Origin: Pratylenchus scribneri
Lineage: Eukaryota > Nematoda > Chromadorea > Rhabditida > Pratylenchidae
Assembly (NCBI GenBank): GCA_030063045.1
Contig: JAQSEB010000004.1
Coordinates: 2,108,001-2,172,000 of the forward strand
Direction of reading: 5' to 3'
DNA: 64,000 nucleotides
Shown: in pieces, positions 11,661 through 24,800 of the stretch
Numbering within the stretch: position 1 is the first letter of the stretch
Layout of the letters: each line of letters starts with the position of its first letter
Made by a program: the position numbers and the translations under genes
Notes under the pieces: generated by a model
What the model was told of the DNA's origin: nothing
The model's input: only the letters and a program-made list of their open reading frames with translations
Databases searched by the model: none

Positions 11661-12800
11661 TTATCATTTTTTGGCGAACTTTTAGCATATTTTGTTCATG
11701 CGCAACATTCTCATTTTTTGTTTTTTTCCGACTCAACAGCTGAAAAATTTATTAATGTAAGGTAAAATTGGGAAGAAGAAAATTCTCGAAAAGAAATGAA
11801 TTCTCAGAGATGATTTTGCCAAAGGGAATGAATGGCGCACATAAAAATTGCAAAATAAGTTGGAGGAGATGAAGCCATTGGAAGGATTAGGCCAGGCTTT
11901 GATGACGGAAAACCTCGAGCGGGGAATACCTGCGGGGAATACCCAATTAATTGGCCAAAACAATTGAACCGATAAATTTAAATGAGTGGATTTACTTGTG
12001 AGTAATGGCGAAATCTCAATTTAGTCCACAATTATAGATAGGAAAAAGTAGGTAATTGGATGATGTTGCAAATGCAAATGGAATATTACGTACTCGAATG
12101 TTGTGCAACAAATTTAATTTCCAGAATTTCCTTAATTTAGCAAATTTAGTACCATTGTACTAAAACCTAGAAGAATTAATTAGATAAAGATTCGTGGAAT
12201 TGATTGTAAATTGCTAAAAGATATGACCAAATAAGCGACAAAATAGGCTAAAATCGGGCAATATTGGTTTTTCGGCCAGCAGAACTATTTAGCCATTTCA
12301 AGTCTGTCAATCATTTTGAAACTTAATCCATTGGTATGAAAATTTAATAAATAGCTTGAAAAATTGCTGAGATATGGGCCAATGATAAAAATTCGGTAGC
12401 CATTCATGGCCTTCCAATACATAATTTAAAAAAATTTAGACATCAAGTTTCAAATTTTTCAGTTAAAAATCATATTTCTAAAGAACATAAATTCAAGACT
12501 TTTTATTAAATTATTCCCAATGCTCCATGCCATGGGTTATTGGTAAAAAATTAATAATGAATGATCTTTGATTTGCCTTTTTAAACATCCATTTAGAATT
12601 CGACTAAATTTAATAAAATGCAATAAAAGCATGATGAATTGACTGAGCTAAAAATGTTCAGAAAATTTGATTTTTTTTATAGCATCAAAAATGAGGGAAA
12701 ATTAAGCACATGTGACAAGTGACAAATTCTATCGAATGTATGAGCTTTAAAAAATAAAAAAATTAATGGTGATTAATTGAAAAATTTTCACATGAATTGA

Positions 12801-12878
12801 AACCGGATCCGTCCCGCAAAAAATTGGAGGAAAAAAATCCGGTCCGGAATCCCGCAGATGACATTTTGCCGGTCTCTA
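12801..12878. mobile_element. Truncated hAT-type MITE (same family as 20030-20185)
   Basis: The right end, running through accggatccgtcccgcaaaa and ending cattttgccggtctcta, matches the MITE at 20030-20185 almost base for base, but the left half and its terminal repeat are missing. No target duplication can be seen because one end is lost. Confidence 0.8.
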
Positions 12879-13114
12879 AACAAAATACATAAAATAATTA
12901 GCACTTTAATATTTGGCTTGAGTTGAGTCCTATTGAGATGCAAGCCATAAGTGTTCTCTATACGTGCTTATATAAGTTTTAGAAAATAGGGCAAGGAATT
13001 ACGTGAGATCCTAATCCTATCATTTTATGACCTTAACCGCTAAACCTAATCATAATCACTTCATATAACTTTTCATTCTCACTACACCCCTTTTAAATTT
13101 TAGAAAAATCAAAA

Positions 13115-16100
13115 ATGACAGAATTAGTAATCAACGAATTGCAAAATTATTCAAAAACACACAATGTGACATTCAAAGCGCCGGAAAATGCTGACAAAGT
13201 TTACAAGGATGAGTGCGTCTATTGTTTCGATACACCATTTAATCCGGGTAATTTTTATTCTATTAAGCAAATCTTACATTTGCTTATAATTCAGATGGCC
13301 TATTCATTTCATTGACTGATTATGTCGGTGTTTGTGCAGCCCACATGGCCAAATATGTCAACAAAACATCGAACCGAATTTTTTTGAACATCAAGAAGTG
13401 CAAACTACCGCCAGCAGATGAACCGGAAGAACCAAAGGACAAGGTTTTTGTAAAAATAGTGCATTATTAAATTTACTGGTCTCTAGATCCAGCGCTTGTG
13501 CATCAAGGAAACTCAGGAGAAGATCACATCCGAACATACTTTGCGCCTGTACCCTCACGTGGATGTGCCGGTCGAAATTTCTTCGCCCCAACTTGACCCG
13601 GCTCTCGTCAGTATTTGCGATCAAATTGTGGCCCATACAAGCGCCGAAATACAGCAACGGATGGAGAGTGGAATTAGCGCGTGGGATGGGGAGGAGCGGC
13701 CAATCTCGATGGCAGCAAATGATTTGGTCCAGGTTTACTTAAAACTATAAAATTCGCATTAATTTTTGGACTTTTAATTCAAGATCGAATACAACGGGGT
13801 ACCAATTTCCTACGACGCTTGGGTCTGCTCTTTCCCGGATTGCGGTCTGAGCGAGAACCTTTGGCTGAACCTCAGCGACGGAGTCATCTGCTGCGGTCGC
13901 TTTGCTGCTGTTGGCGGTCAAAAGGGCAATGGTCATGCGGTTTGCTTTTATGAATAATAAACAAAAAAAATAAATTCTCGCAAGGATCGCAACAAATTAA
14001 AGAACCAAATACTATTACTCTTAAGATCCTGGTGGTTTTAGGTTTTGGTGGTCTTCAGGTTCTAGTGGTTTTGGTGGTCTGCGGGTCCTAGCGGTTTTGG
14101 TGGTCTGCGGATCCTAGTGGTTTTGGTGGTCTTCAGGTTCTAGTGGTTTTGGTAATCTTCAGGTCCTAATGGTTTTGGTGGTCTGCGAGTCCTAGTGGTT
14201 TTGGTGGTCTGCGGGTTCTAGTGGTTTTGGTGGTCTGCGAGTCCTAGTGGTTTTGGTGGTCTGCGGGTTCTAGTGGTTTTGGTGGTCTGCGGGTCCTAGT
14301 GGTTTTGGTGGTCTTCAGGTCCTAATTTTTTTGGTCATTTATAAGTCCTAACGGTTTTGGTAAACTTGCGGTCCTTGTGGTTTTAATTATAGTTACGGTG
14401 GTTAGTAATCTTTCGGACCTGATGGTTTTAGTTATTTTGGGTCCTAGTGGTCTTCAGGTCCTGGTGGTTTTAGTGCATCCTAAGTAAGGTCCTGGTGCTA
14501 ATGGTTTTTTTAGTAAAATCTTAGGATCTGATTTTAATAACTAAAACAAGTCTTATTAGAGGTTTTAAACCATTTCATTTTACAGAAGAAACATTATGAA
14601 GACACGGGCTTCCCATTGGTGGTCAAACTTGGCACAATTGACAACGGTGACGGCGACTTGTACAGCTATTCCGAGGATTCGGCGGTGCGCGATCCAAAAC
14701 TGAAAGAACATTTGGCCCATTTTGGATTGGACATTGACAAATTCAAGAAAACCGTGAAGACCACAATCGAGCTGGAATTGGATGCGAATATGAAGTTTGT
14801 GAATTATTAATTAATTTGAATTAAATTTAAATATTTTAAGACATGAATTCTCGGCAATCCAAGAAGAGGGCACCAAATTGGAGAATGTCTATGGGCCAGG
14901 CTTTACTGGATTAATCAATCTGGGCTCATCATGCTACATCAATTCGGTTGGGTTTTTAAATTAATTAATAAAAAACAGTTAGGATGGCTTAGTTAAGCAC
15001 TAAAAATTGTTAAGTCACAAAAATAAGTCCAAAAATGGAAATTTTAACGGTTTTTTGGTAATAGTGCAGTTTACCGGATGGAAGAGAAATGGGATGAAGA
15101 TGAAAAGACGATCACCTTATTAGCTTCATCTTCCTCTTCTCATTCATCTTCCTCTTTGCTTTCCATCCTGTAAACTGCCATAATACCAAATTTTCAATGT
15201 AAGATGACTAAAAAACCTTAAACTGGTCTATTAACTATGAGGTTTGAGGTAGGTTTCGAACCGTCGATCTAATTCCTACTTTTCACCTAACAAAAACAAT
15301 TCCCTTCGCCAATAGACCAAAATTTCGAATGCTCGAATTAAACAATTTTATCATTTTTAATTTTTGGGGCCAAAAAGTAGTCTAAAATTCTCCTTTTTCT
15401 AAACCTTATTATTATTAATTATTAAATTTTTTAAGGCTATTCAAATGCTCTACAACGTTCCCGACTTTCTGCGCGTTTATGGCCAAAATTCGGAGAAAAT
15501 GTTCGACCGGCTTGCGCCCGCCCAAACATACGACGATTTCAACTGCCAACTGGCCAAACTGATCGGTGCCATGCTCAATGGGCAATATTCAAAGGAGGAA
15601 AATGCGGCGCCCGAAAACAACAATGAAAATGGAATTCGACCCACCGTTTTTCGCCGCCTTGTCGGCCGTGGCCATGCCGAATTTTCCACTGCAAAGCAAC
15701 AGGACGCCGAGGAATATATTCGCCATTTGTTCGACAAAATTGATGCAAATACGACGCAGGGCGCTGTGAATCCGGTGGACGCTTTCCGCTTTCGAATGGC
15801 CGCCCGCTTTGAGGACATGCAATCCGGCCATGTACGATACAGCAGCCGGGAGGAGACCATCCTTTCCGTGCCAATTCCACGAGAGAAATTCCGGGCTGTA
15901 AGTTCAAGAGCATTTTTGGGTCAGGTTTTTTTTGGCTAAAATAAATTATTTAACTTGGAAATATTCACTATAATGGTTAAAAGTAATAAAAATGAAAAAT
16001 AAATTCGAAAAAAAAAATTATCGTCCTCGGAGCGGATTCGAACCCGAGACCTAAAAAAAGTGAATGGTCTCAACTTGGAACTTGGGTCAAAAATTTATTT

Positions 16101-17999
16101 TTGGTTAAATATACATTATAAAAAAACCTATCTGCCCTAAATTAGCCCTAAGTTTAAACAAAAAAATTTATTTTGAGATTTTGACTCAATTGGGTGAGAG
16201 GGACCCTTAACTTTAGCCCCAAAATTTTTGATAAATACTTACACTTGCAGCACAGATTTGATTAGTACTTTTCTTGTTTTTAACCAAAAAAACCTGACCC
16301 AAAAGCCATTAATCTAGTCTTAAATGTTTCTATTCAAATTTATATTATTTTTTTTATTTTAGTCTTCAATCATCGTTGATGGTGTTTCCGTGGAACGTCC
16401 GGTCATTTCGCTGGAGGAGTGCATTTCGGCTGCATTCGGCGACGATTCAATTGAGGGCTATACATCGCCGGTGACCAATCAAAGAGGAATTGCCACTCAG
16501 CAAAATCGAATGGCCACATTCCCCGACTATTTGATCATTCAGCTCAGAGTAAGCCCTTTATTTAAATTAAATAAAACCATATAAAATATTCCTCTAATTT
16601 TTATATTGGATATCACATTGACCAAAAATAATTTTTAATCACCTTAACTCGGCTCAAAGACATCCTAGAGCATTAATTTAAGGCTCATTCAATTCAGGAT
16701 GGTCAATTTAGTAGGGAAAATCCTAATTCTGGAATGATTTAATAAGTTTTAAAAATGTTAAACCGGTTTAGAAACCCAAATTTCCACCTGGCCATAATTT
16801 TGGTTTAAACCATTTAAATAAATGAAATATTCAAAATAAAATCAATGCTGCTACGGAATCGATTGAGCATTGAGCCATAAACCAGGGCTCTACGATAATT
16901 AAACCGATATAATATATATTAATAATTACTAAATATTCCATTAATTAATTTATTTAATTTTTTTCAGCGTTTCGAAGCAAAACCGGAAACAAATTATGAA
17001 GTGCGGAAGATTGAAGTCGACGTGGAAGTGGCCGACCAAATTGACCTCACCGGATTCCGTGGCAGCACAGAACTTCAACCCGGCGAACAACCACTGCCCG
17101 CCACCGATGGCTACCAAAATGGAGGAGAAAAAGAAAGTGCTGAACAAAGGGAGAACATCACCCAACTTTGTGAACTTGGCTTCTCCTTGCATCAGGCCAA
17201 ATTCGCCTTGGCCCGTCATGGATGGAATGCTGGCCGTGCAGCGGATTGGCTGTTCAATCATGTGGACGAAGTGCCGCCGGAGCCTGAAGCCGCCAAATCG
17301 CAAGGTAAACAAAAATTAGAGATACTTTTTTCAACTAAAAATGACAATTAAGCCCGAAAAAAATTATTCTCCTCGGAACGGGTTCGAACCCGGGACCTAA
17401 ATTTTGCAAAAAATTTAATGGTCTCCATTCTCCAGTCCCCCTTTATTAGGTCGAAATTTTAAATATTTTTTTTTCGGGAAAATTTTTATAAACCTAATCA
17501 GTAAATTTATTTTTTTAAATTAAATTAACTTACATCAAAATATACAGTTTTTGATTATTTTGGAAATATTACAATGAAATTTTTCTTCAAATAGTGCCAG
17601 AATATTAGTTAAATTTGGTCAAAAAATTGCCAAAAAATGAAATAAATGCTGAAAATTCTCATTAAAATAAAAAAAATTTTTAAATCATAAACCACTAAAA
17701 TTTATAATTTTTCAGAAAAGACCAATTCTCAAAGTGCCGCCGACAAAGAAATGCGCGATGGGAGCAGCGGAAAATATCAGCTTCGTGCCTTCATTTCCCA
17801 TATGGGCTCATCGCCTCATTCCGGCCATTATGTTGCCCATGTGAAACGTGACAATGGCACCTGGTATATTTTCAACGATGAGAAGGTGAGGCAGAGAATT
17901 TATGGAATTATTCCAATATTAAAATTGAATTTTTAGGTGGCAATCTCACAAAATCCGCCCAAATCATTTGGCTACCTTTACCTCTATCAGCGCATATAA
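13115..17999 (+). CDS. usp-5: Ubiquitin carboxyl-terminal hydrolase 5/13-like (isopeptidase T)
   Basis: Eleven exons, all in phase: 13115-13247, 13295-13443, 13487-13732, 13784-13939, 14586-14794, 14841-14946, 15436-15897, 16363-16548, 16968-17304, 17716-17885 and 17937-17999; 738 aa. The order is an N-terminal region (CVYCFDTPFNP), a ZnF-UBP domain at about 185-250 (VCSFPDCG, GVICCG, NGHA, KHYEDTGFP), the Cys box near 329 (GLINLGSSCYINS), RGHAEFSTAKQQDAEEY, one UBA domain at about 611-650 (LCELGF to WLFNH), and the His box (SPHSGHYVAHV, H699; FNDEK, D716). This set is specific to USP5/USP13. USP5 disassembles free polyubiquitin chains from the proximal end. Vertebrate USP5 has two UBA domains and about 835-858 residues; I find only one UBA here. 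The catalytic Cys and His are intact. A polyadenylation signal (aataaa) is at 18214. Confidence 0.93.
14028..14490. repeat. 26-bp minisatellite in a USP5 intron
   Basis: About eleven good copies, then decayed ones, of a 26-bp unit, ggtggtctgcgggtcctagt plus ggtttt. The plus strand is strikingly G+T-rich with few C, unlike the AT-rich introns around it. It lies wholly within the fourth intron of the USP5-like gene. Confidence 0.9.
15055..15195. mobile_element. Small foldback element with GA/CT-rich stem
   Basis: Terminal inverted repeats tttggtaatagtgcagttta on the left and the complement of tttggtattatggcagttta on the right enclose a purine-rich arm (gatgaagatgaa) and its pyrimidine-rich partner (ttcatcttcctc). 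A relative with the same gcagtttac ends is at 43213-43385. It lies in a USP5 intron. Confidence 0.7.
16015..16090. repeat. tRNA-like SINE fragment
   Basis: gtcctcggagcggattcgaa followed by cccgagacct contains a B-box-like GATTCGAAC core. Closely similar segments occur at 17355-17440, 26600-26700 (reverse) and three times at 32960-33440, always intronic, which marks a dispersed element. I cannot fold it into a full tRNA. Confidence 0.6.
17355..17440. repeat. tRNA-like SINE fragment
   Basis: ctcctcggaacgggttcgaa then cccgggacctaaatttt; the GGTTCGAACC core is a good polymerase III B-box match. It is another copy of the family at 16015, lying in the last but one USP5 intron. Confidence 0.6.
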
Positions 18000-19614
18000 A
18001 TCAATCAATTGGATGGCTAGCATCTTTTATTATTATTGAGTGACTTTGGATGATCTTCGCAATTTAAAATATTTCGGATTTTATTATTTGGACCTACTTT
18101 AATTTGAATGATGACAAAAAAAATGATGATGCCCGACCGATAATTATTTAAAGCATTTATACAAATATCCAATTTTGTTTTGTTTGAGAATATTTTTATT
18201 GGTTATTTGTTTGAATAAATTTTGACTTTATTTTGCTTTATTGGTAATTTAAGAAATAAAAAAACCAATTCGTCCATCCACAAGACCCCAACGCCCAACC
18301 AATTTTTTTCCACAATACAATTTTTACATAACCTGAAGACTTAACTTGCTTCAAAAAGAACTTTTCATTCCCACCCCACAGTAAATATATAATTAAAATA
18401 AGTGTCTTTTATTCTTTTTGATGAGTCATCGAAAACCAAAGTACCCAAAAAATTTGGAAAAAAAATTGAATTTAAATTTTATTAAAATATGGTGATTTTT
18501 TACTTCTTAAAGTGCAAAATACTTAATTTACTGATCTCAATTTGCAGCTTCAAATTTATTAAAAACTAAAATTCCCATTACTTAATTTTTACACTTTTTT
18601 TTGTTTATTTTTATTTTTAACCTTTTTTGTTCTAAAATTCCCGCTTTTATTCATTCCCAAAGGAATAAATGAGAAAAAATGGCTTGGATGGTCGAAGATA
18701 AGATTGCGCTATGTCTTTTGGCCATAAATTAAATTGTTTCTTTGATGTCCAAAGATTCAAAATAGGATTGACCAAAATTGAACGAACACACATTCGATAT
18801 TCGTCATTGGAAAAATATTGACCCAAAAAACAAAAAATGACTAAAATGTCCGAAAATTAATTTAAGATTCCGTTAATTTTAATAATACATTTTTTTCGGG
18901 AATTTTAATTTAATTTGATTCGTAATAAATAACCAACTAATCAAAATAGATTTTAAATTCCAGACTAATAATCGGCATTTTTTGCGGCTGTTGTGTTGTA
19001 TTTTCATCATAGAATTTTGTCCAATTTTTCTGGCACAATTTCCCTTAGGGAATTTATTTTAATTAGTCATTTTGCGCGAAAATAATATTCCGAAAAATGA
19101 CGAAAAAAAAATATCGGGCATTGGCAATGGAAAATAGAAAATATGATGCATTCATTTCAACGGTAGCCTTATGGAAAGGAAATGCGCGAAAATGAAAAAA
19201 AGGAACAATCCCTCAAATTGTCCACAAAAATAAGTTCCTTATTATCATCAAATATGGCCAATGGCAATATTCCGGTGATATTTCGATGCCATAGGAAATA
19301 AAGAATCAAGGAAAATAGCCAATTTCGGCTTCCTTCGCGCACTGCCGTACTAAAATAATAAAAGAGGCCACCAAATTTTTAATTTGGCCATTGCCATTCC
19401 AGATTCCATCACCTTTAGGTCCTACCTAATGATGATGTCAAACCCACATGTCCCATCTTTCTTTTTCCTTCCTTTTTTGCGCATTTAAAGGATAACATCC
19501 GGGACAATTTATTAGAATATTTCCTCCTCCTTCTTCACCGCCATTTCCTCAAGTCTTCCTTTTTCATTTTTGTTATAATTTTTGGCCACAAATCCTTAGA
19601 AAAATCATCAAAAA
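18000..19614. other. Intergenic, no gene seen
   Basis: AT-rich sequence between the USP5-like gene and the small secreted-protein gene. It holds the likely poly(A) signal of USP5 (aataaa at 18214) and, near the right end, the presumptive promoter and 5'UTR of the gene at 19615. I see no repeats of note and no convincing exons. Confidence 0.6.
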
Positions 19615-20644
19615 ATGGCAAAATCTTCTTTGCTTCTTCCAACCGTCGTTTTGCTGCCCATTCTTTTGGGCAAACCGCCATTGGTTCAATCATTTCCATT
19701 TGGCCTCTTCTCCAGTTTTTCAAGCTTCGATCCACGTCCAATTAGTCAAATGGCATTCAAAGGAAAATTGGGCACCGCCAATAATAAATTGGTAAGTTCA
19801 CACCGAATGGCAATAAGAAAAATTATTTTAAAAAATTCTTAAAAATTTCCTTAAATTTATAAATGTATTAATTTACCCACAAAATGACTGAATTTAACCA
19901 AATTTTTTTTCATATTGAAAAATAATAATATATCTTTGAGGCCAAATAACTTGGCCAAATTATTCGGATTTCATTAGGATTTCTACCCCACCCTAACTAG
20001 CCCTAACTCATCCGGAGCCCTATATCTAATAGAGACCGGCGCGGGACCGGATCCCGCGCGGGATTTTGCGGGATTTTGCGGGACCGGATTTTTGCGGGAT
20101 TATCCCGCACCGGATCCGTCCCGCAAAAAATTGGAGGAAAAAAATCCGGTCCGCAATCCCGCAGATTTCATTTTGCCGGTCTCTAATATCTAACCCTAAT
20201 AAGTCCAAACATTAATTTAAGGCCAAATTAAATGGCCCGAAAAATATTATTTTTCGATAGGAAAGATGGTAGTTTTATTCGTTTTTGTGATAATTTTTTT
20301 TGCCTAAAATTTCAAATGCCAATATTTTTTAGTCCCCCAATATGCCAATGCCAACATCATCCCCAGCTATTGATGAGCCAATAGTCGAGGTTGATGATTT
20401 GGAGGAAGATTTGCCGGAATCGCGACCAAAATTGACCTCAATTTGCACAATTCTCCTGCGTTCCGGCCTCTTTGAACGCCATGCCGTCTCGGATGAGGAG
20501 AAATGGCATTTTTGTGGACGGCATTGTGCCCGGCGTCCGGAATGCTATTTCACCGCCCTGCCGTGCCAATGCCCGTGCAGCTGTAAACCAATATTGGAGG
20601 AGGAGGAGGAAATGACGAGAGGGGCAGAAGAATCACAAATTTGA
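19615..20644 (+). CDS. Small secreted cysteine-rich protein, unknown function
   Basis: Two exons, 19615-19791 and 20333-20644, joined in phase 0 at GT-AG sites; 162 aa. The N-terminus is a textbook signal peptide (MAKSSLLLPTVVLLPILLG, cleavage probably after VQS). A short linker and an acidic stretch (EVDDLEEDLPES) lead to a cysteine-dense C-terminal part of about 50 residues with eight cysteines (SIC, FCGRHC, PEC, LPCQCPCSC), then an acidic tail. I recognise no family. A secreted nematode protein of this size could be extracellular or an effector, but nothing here decides it. The intron carries a MITE. A poly(A) signal (aataaataaa) starts at 20711, 67 bases after the stop. Confidence 0.7.
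20030..20185. mobile_element. hAT-type MITE, word GCGGGATTTT
   Basis: A 156-bp element with an 11-bp perfect terminal inverted repeat (TAGAGACCGGC) and a perfect 8-bp target duplication atatctaa (20022-20029 and 20186-20193). The interior is made of repeats of gcgggatttt and their complement (atcccgc). An 8-bp duplication is the mark of hAT transposition. It sits in the intron of the small secreted-protein gene, inside a degraded copy of the hairpin element also seen at 44429-44688. Confidence 0.9.
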
Positions 20645-21889
20645 ATTGAGGAAACCAGCATATTGTTGTGTGAATTTTCCCAAAGAAAATGTGAATTCCA
20701 ATTTCCAACGAATAAATAAATGATTTAAATAAAATGATCGGAAATTAATCTAATTAATTTGCATATAAGTATTTATCCGCTGTTTGAGTAAAATTATGCA
20801 TTTAAATTTTTATTCCCGTTTTTTGTTCGTTTTAATTAGAGATAGGCAAAATGTCTTCTGCTGGATTGCGGACAGGATTTTTTCCCCCCAATTTTTGCTG
20901 GACGGATCCGCAACAGGATAATCCAGCAAAATCCTGCGCTGGATTGACTTAAATTTCATGCTGGACGGATCCGCAACAGGATAATCCAGCAAAATCCGTC
21001 CAGCAAAATCGAGCAAAATCCTGCGCTGGATTGACTTAAATTTCATGCTGGACGGATCCGCAACAGGATAATCCAGCAAAATCCGTCCAGCAAAATCCAG
21101 CAAAATCCTGCGCTGGATTGACTTAAATTTCATGCTGGACGGATCCGCAACAGGATAATCCAGCAAAATCCTGATCCAGCAAAATCCAGCAAAATCCTGC
21201 GCTGGATCCGGTCCTGTGCCTCTAGTTTTAATTTTTTAGGCATAATTCTTAACTTGTAATAATTTCAATTGAATTCAAAAGACTAAATTATCGTATTTTT
21301 CTATTAGTAACCCCGAGGCCAGAGTCCAATGGGAATGGGACTAAGAAATGCAATAAAATAAAAATAATTGTTTAAAAAGTTCTTTATGCCAGAGGTACAG
21401 TATATTTCAACGCCTCAGGCAACTATTAGAGGAGGGGGGACATGGGACATTAACAGCAGAAGATTTCAGTTAAACTTTTGTATTATCAACGTTTTTAGGG
21501 AAAAACTTGGCCAAATCTAACTTCTTTAAAATTACCATCCAACCTTGCTAAACCTAACACACTTCGTTATGGCCAAATCATGTGGCCATAAAAAATATTT
21601 ATATATTAATATTAAATAAAAATTCATTTTATATTATTCATCATTTTTATCACTCTAGTCGACGTGTGCCACATATTACAATGTTAGAGGAGTAAATGGA
21701 AATCAAAATGTGATTGTTTTGTGTGGATTAGAGAGAGATAGCCGTAATAACGGAAAAATTTGTGTGCGCATATCAAAGTACAATTTAATGAGGAGAGGAG
21801 ATAGAATATAATAATAATAACAATGAATCAGCTGAATTGACTAAAATAAATAGAATAGTGGACAAAAGGAAATTTTGCATATATTTTTT
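20645..21889. other. Intergenic between converging genes
   Basis: This is the 3' side of the small secreted-protein gene (plus) and of the MARCHF6-like gene (minus). It holds a complete MITE at 20837-21224. Apart from that and AT-rich sequence I see nothing. Confidence 0.6.
20837..21224. mobile_element. hAT-type MITE, word GCTGGATTTT
   Basis: A 388-bp element starting TAGAGATAGGC and ending with the complement of TAGAGGCACAGGAC, with a perfect 8-bp target duplication gttttaat (20829-20836, 21225-21232). The interior has about three direct copies of a module (ttgacttaaatttcatgctg then gacggatccgcaacaggata) interspersed with gctggattttgctgg and its complement. It opens a false minus-strand frame. 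Confidence 0.88.
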
Positions 21890-24800
21890 TTATGTCATTT
21901 TGTTGCTACTTTGCCCCATTTCTTCCGCCGCAATCATTTTTCCTTGTCCGTCAATTTCGGAGGGTTTTGGCGCCATCATTTCTTCCTGTGGTTGAGCCTC
22001 AATTCCCATTTCAATTATCTCTTCATTTTGTGTTGGAGATGCTTTCGGGGGAATATTTGTTGTGGATTGAATGGCCGCTGGTGTATTGTCACGGTAGAAA
22101 TTAACCAATTGAGTGCCAATCAAGTACTAAAATTTATAATAATTATATTTTAATTGATGAACAAATGCAATTAAAAGGATAATATTATTTATGGTTATGG
22201 TATTTAATTTGGCAAAAAATTACCAAAATAATTATAATTTTTTAAGGAGGATTGTCCTAAATTTACAAACCAATACCTAATTGGTAGAACTGGTCAAAAG
22301 GCATTGAATCCTATATATAATTTTTAATGGTTTGGTCAAAATTAAAGGGTATTAGACGGTTTAAACCTTTTTTGTTTTTGAAATTAAGTTAGAATTTGAT
22401 TAAACCCAATTGATAGTTATTTTTTCTAAAATATTTTCCCTATTAAAATATAAAATATTTTCTTTAAATATTCCACCTTATCATTGCGAATTTTCTGAGC
22501 CAACATTTTCAACTTTTGCCATTGCCATATCAAAAATGCAATTGTACAAATGGAGCCGAGCAGGAATGGATAGGAATAGCGGGTGACAATCACTTGTTCC
22601 TCGCGGGAGGCTTCTGCAAATTTGAAATAAAAAATTCTAATTCGTAAAAAATATTTTTTTAATTTTAAAAAAATGTAAAATAAAAAAATGAAAATTCTAA
22701 TAAATAAATAAATAAATATTATTTAATTAAAATTTTAAAAAATAATTTAAATTTTTATTAAAATTTTAATCAAAATTTTTAATTTTAAAAAAATAAAATA
22801 AAAAATTAATTATAAATATTTTAAAAAACCAACCAATGAAAAGAAGCAGAATTTTGCTGAGTGCATAGGGTAAAGCGATGAGGAGTGCCAATGCATTTAT
22901 GATGGGCAGAACCAAATTCAGGTAGAGATCACGTAGACGGAAATTCCAAATGCCATCCGCATAAATCTAAAATATATAAAATATTTTTTTAAAAATATTT
23001 TTTAAATTAATTTACCTGTTCAAAAGCAGTTTTCAGCCACCAATCCGGGCCCATCAACACAGAAGCGCAAATAATTTTGAAGTGGACAACACCCATTGCC
23101 CATTCTTTCCATGGGAAGAACAGAGGAGATTGGAAAATTGCCTTTTTTGAGGGGAAATAATTAAATTAAAAATATTTAAAAAATAAAAATTTAAATTAAA
23201 TAATTTAAAAATTAAATTAAAAATATTAAAAAATTAAATTAAAAATATTTAAAAATTGAATTATAAAAATATTTAAAAAATTAAATTTTAATTATAAATA
23301 ATTTTGTAAATTTACCACGCGAAGTGGACTGATGACCAGCATTTGGAAGTAGAAACCAAGCATAAATGGGATGATCACCAACAGCGGGATTGATGCGGCC
23401 ACAATGCGCATAATGAGCCAAAAAACGGCGCCGAACAGCTTTTTCACATACGCCCATCCCTTTTGGGCCCATTCACGGGCCAACATTGCCAGACGGGCGC
23501 AGAGCCAACAAATGTAGAGGCCGGCCGCCACCGTGTACAAATCATGGACAGGCTGGTTGGTTAGGGCCAACCAAGAGAGCATCAGGCGGCCAATGTTCAC
23601 TTAAAATGGAGGGGAAAAATTATTATATTAAAAATTGGAAATAAATTATTAATTAATTCGGCGAAAAAATGTACCGGTTTATAATTTTATCCCAAACCCA
23701 TAAACCTTAAACCCATAATTCAATCGATATCGAGTGACTTTGCCAAATGCATTATTTGATTATATTTTGGCTTGGATTAAATCAATTCAAACTTAGAGTT
23801 TTGAACCATTAAACCAAAAACGGTTTAAACCGTTTAAAACCCTTTAATTTTGACCAAACCATTAAAAATTATATAACATTCAATGCGTTTTGACCAGCTC
23901 TATCCAATTTTGGTTTTTGGGTACAGGCCCGTAGCCAGGAAAAATTTTTAGGGATGGGGCAGAAATTTGGGGGGGGGGCATTATCCACCATGGCCCCGCA
24001 AGGAAAAAGTGGAGCCGAAGCCGAAATGGGCCCGCAGCGACAAATTTTGACTATTTTTGGTCTACAGAAGGGTCCCCCCTTCACTTTTATTTCCATTTTT
24101 TTCGTAGGGGAGGGGGGCCTGTTTGGGTATTTGGTTTGGAAATTTAGGACAAACCCTCCTTAAACCATTATAATTATTTTGGTAATTTCAATGTTTTTTT
24201 CGTTAAATTTGGTTAAAAAAAAAATTTAAAAAAACCTGGAATGAAGAAGAAAATCATGGCCAATGTGGCGGCGGTCAAGCACACAAAAAAGAGAAGTAGT
24301 GTAATGCGAAGTGGGAACATGTTCGGTCGAACGTAGTCTTCCGCGGTGGTCACATCCCGAAAGCGCAAAAGCGCATGATGTTGGGCGCCCAAATTCCGTT
24401 GATCTTGCAAACGCTGTTGTTGTTGTTGGGCTTGTTGGGCGGCTTGTTGTTGTTGTTGTTCATTTTCTTCCATATTATTCGCTTGCTGGCCATTTTCACC
24501 ATTAATTACTTCAATTTGCTGTTGAGGCTCAATTTCTTCTTCTGCTGCTGCTGGTGGTGGCGCTGGATGTTCCTCATTTGGTGGGGCATTCTCATTCGAT
24601 GGGATTGAAATTGAATTTGATTCTTGCGTAATTTTTGGATCGTTCAAATTGTTGTTATTAATTGTTTCTGTTGTGGAGTTTGTTGCTTCTAGAATTTTTG
24701 AAAATGATTTTAGAAGATAGAGTAAAAATAAAAATACGATTTTTAATAATTTTTTTGTTATAAATTAAAATAGAAATAGAAAAACATTTTCCTAAAGGCA

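Larger units (their letters stand above)
9332..13114. other. Gene-free repeat region
   Basis: I see no convincing exon here. From 10080 to 11660 there are four to five diverged direct copies of a segment of about 300 bases, each with a version of acaaaataatggcagatggt, then aaaatgaggaagaNNgacg, then gagaatttaatta. One copy is interrupted at 11136-11385 by an inverted-repeat insert (arms with aaaactggtca and ggggaaagctgg). A truncated MITE copy is at 12801-12878. The rest is AT-rich and unremarkable. Confidence 0.7.

Noticed and set aside
15477..15913. Minus-strand ORFs of 112-127 codons
   Set aside because: They are shadows of the large USP5 exon on the plus strand, which has the conserved motifs.
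17355..17440. Possible tRNA gene (GGTTCGAACCC)
   Set aside because: No acceptor stem, A box or anticodon arm can be placed at the right distance; similar pieces recur in introns, so it is a dispersed repeat.
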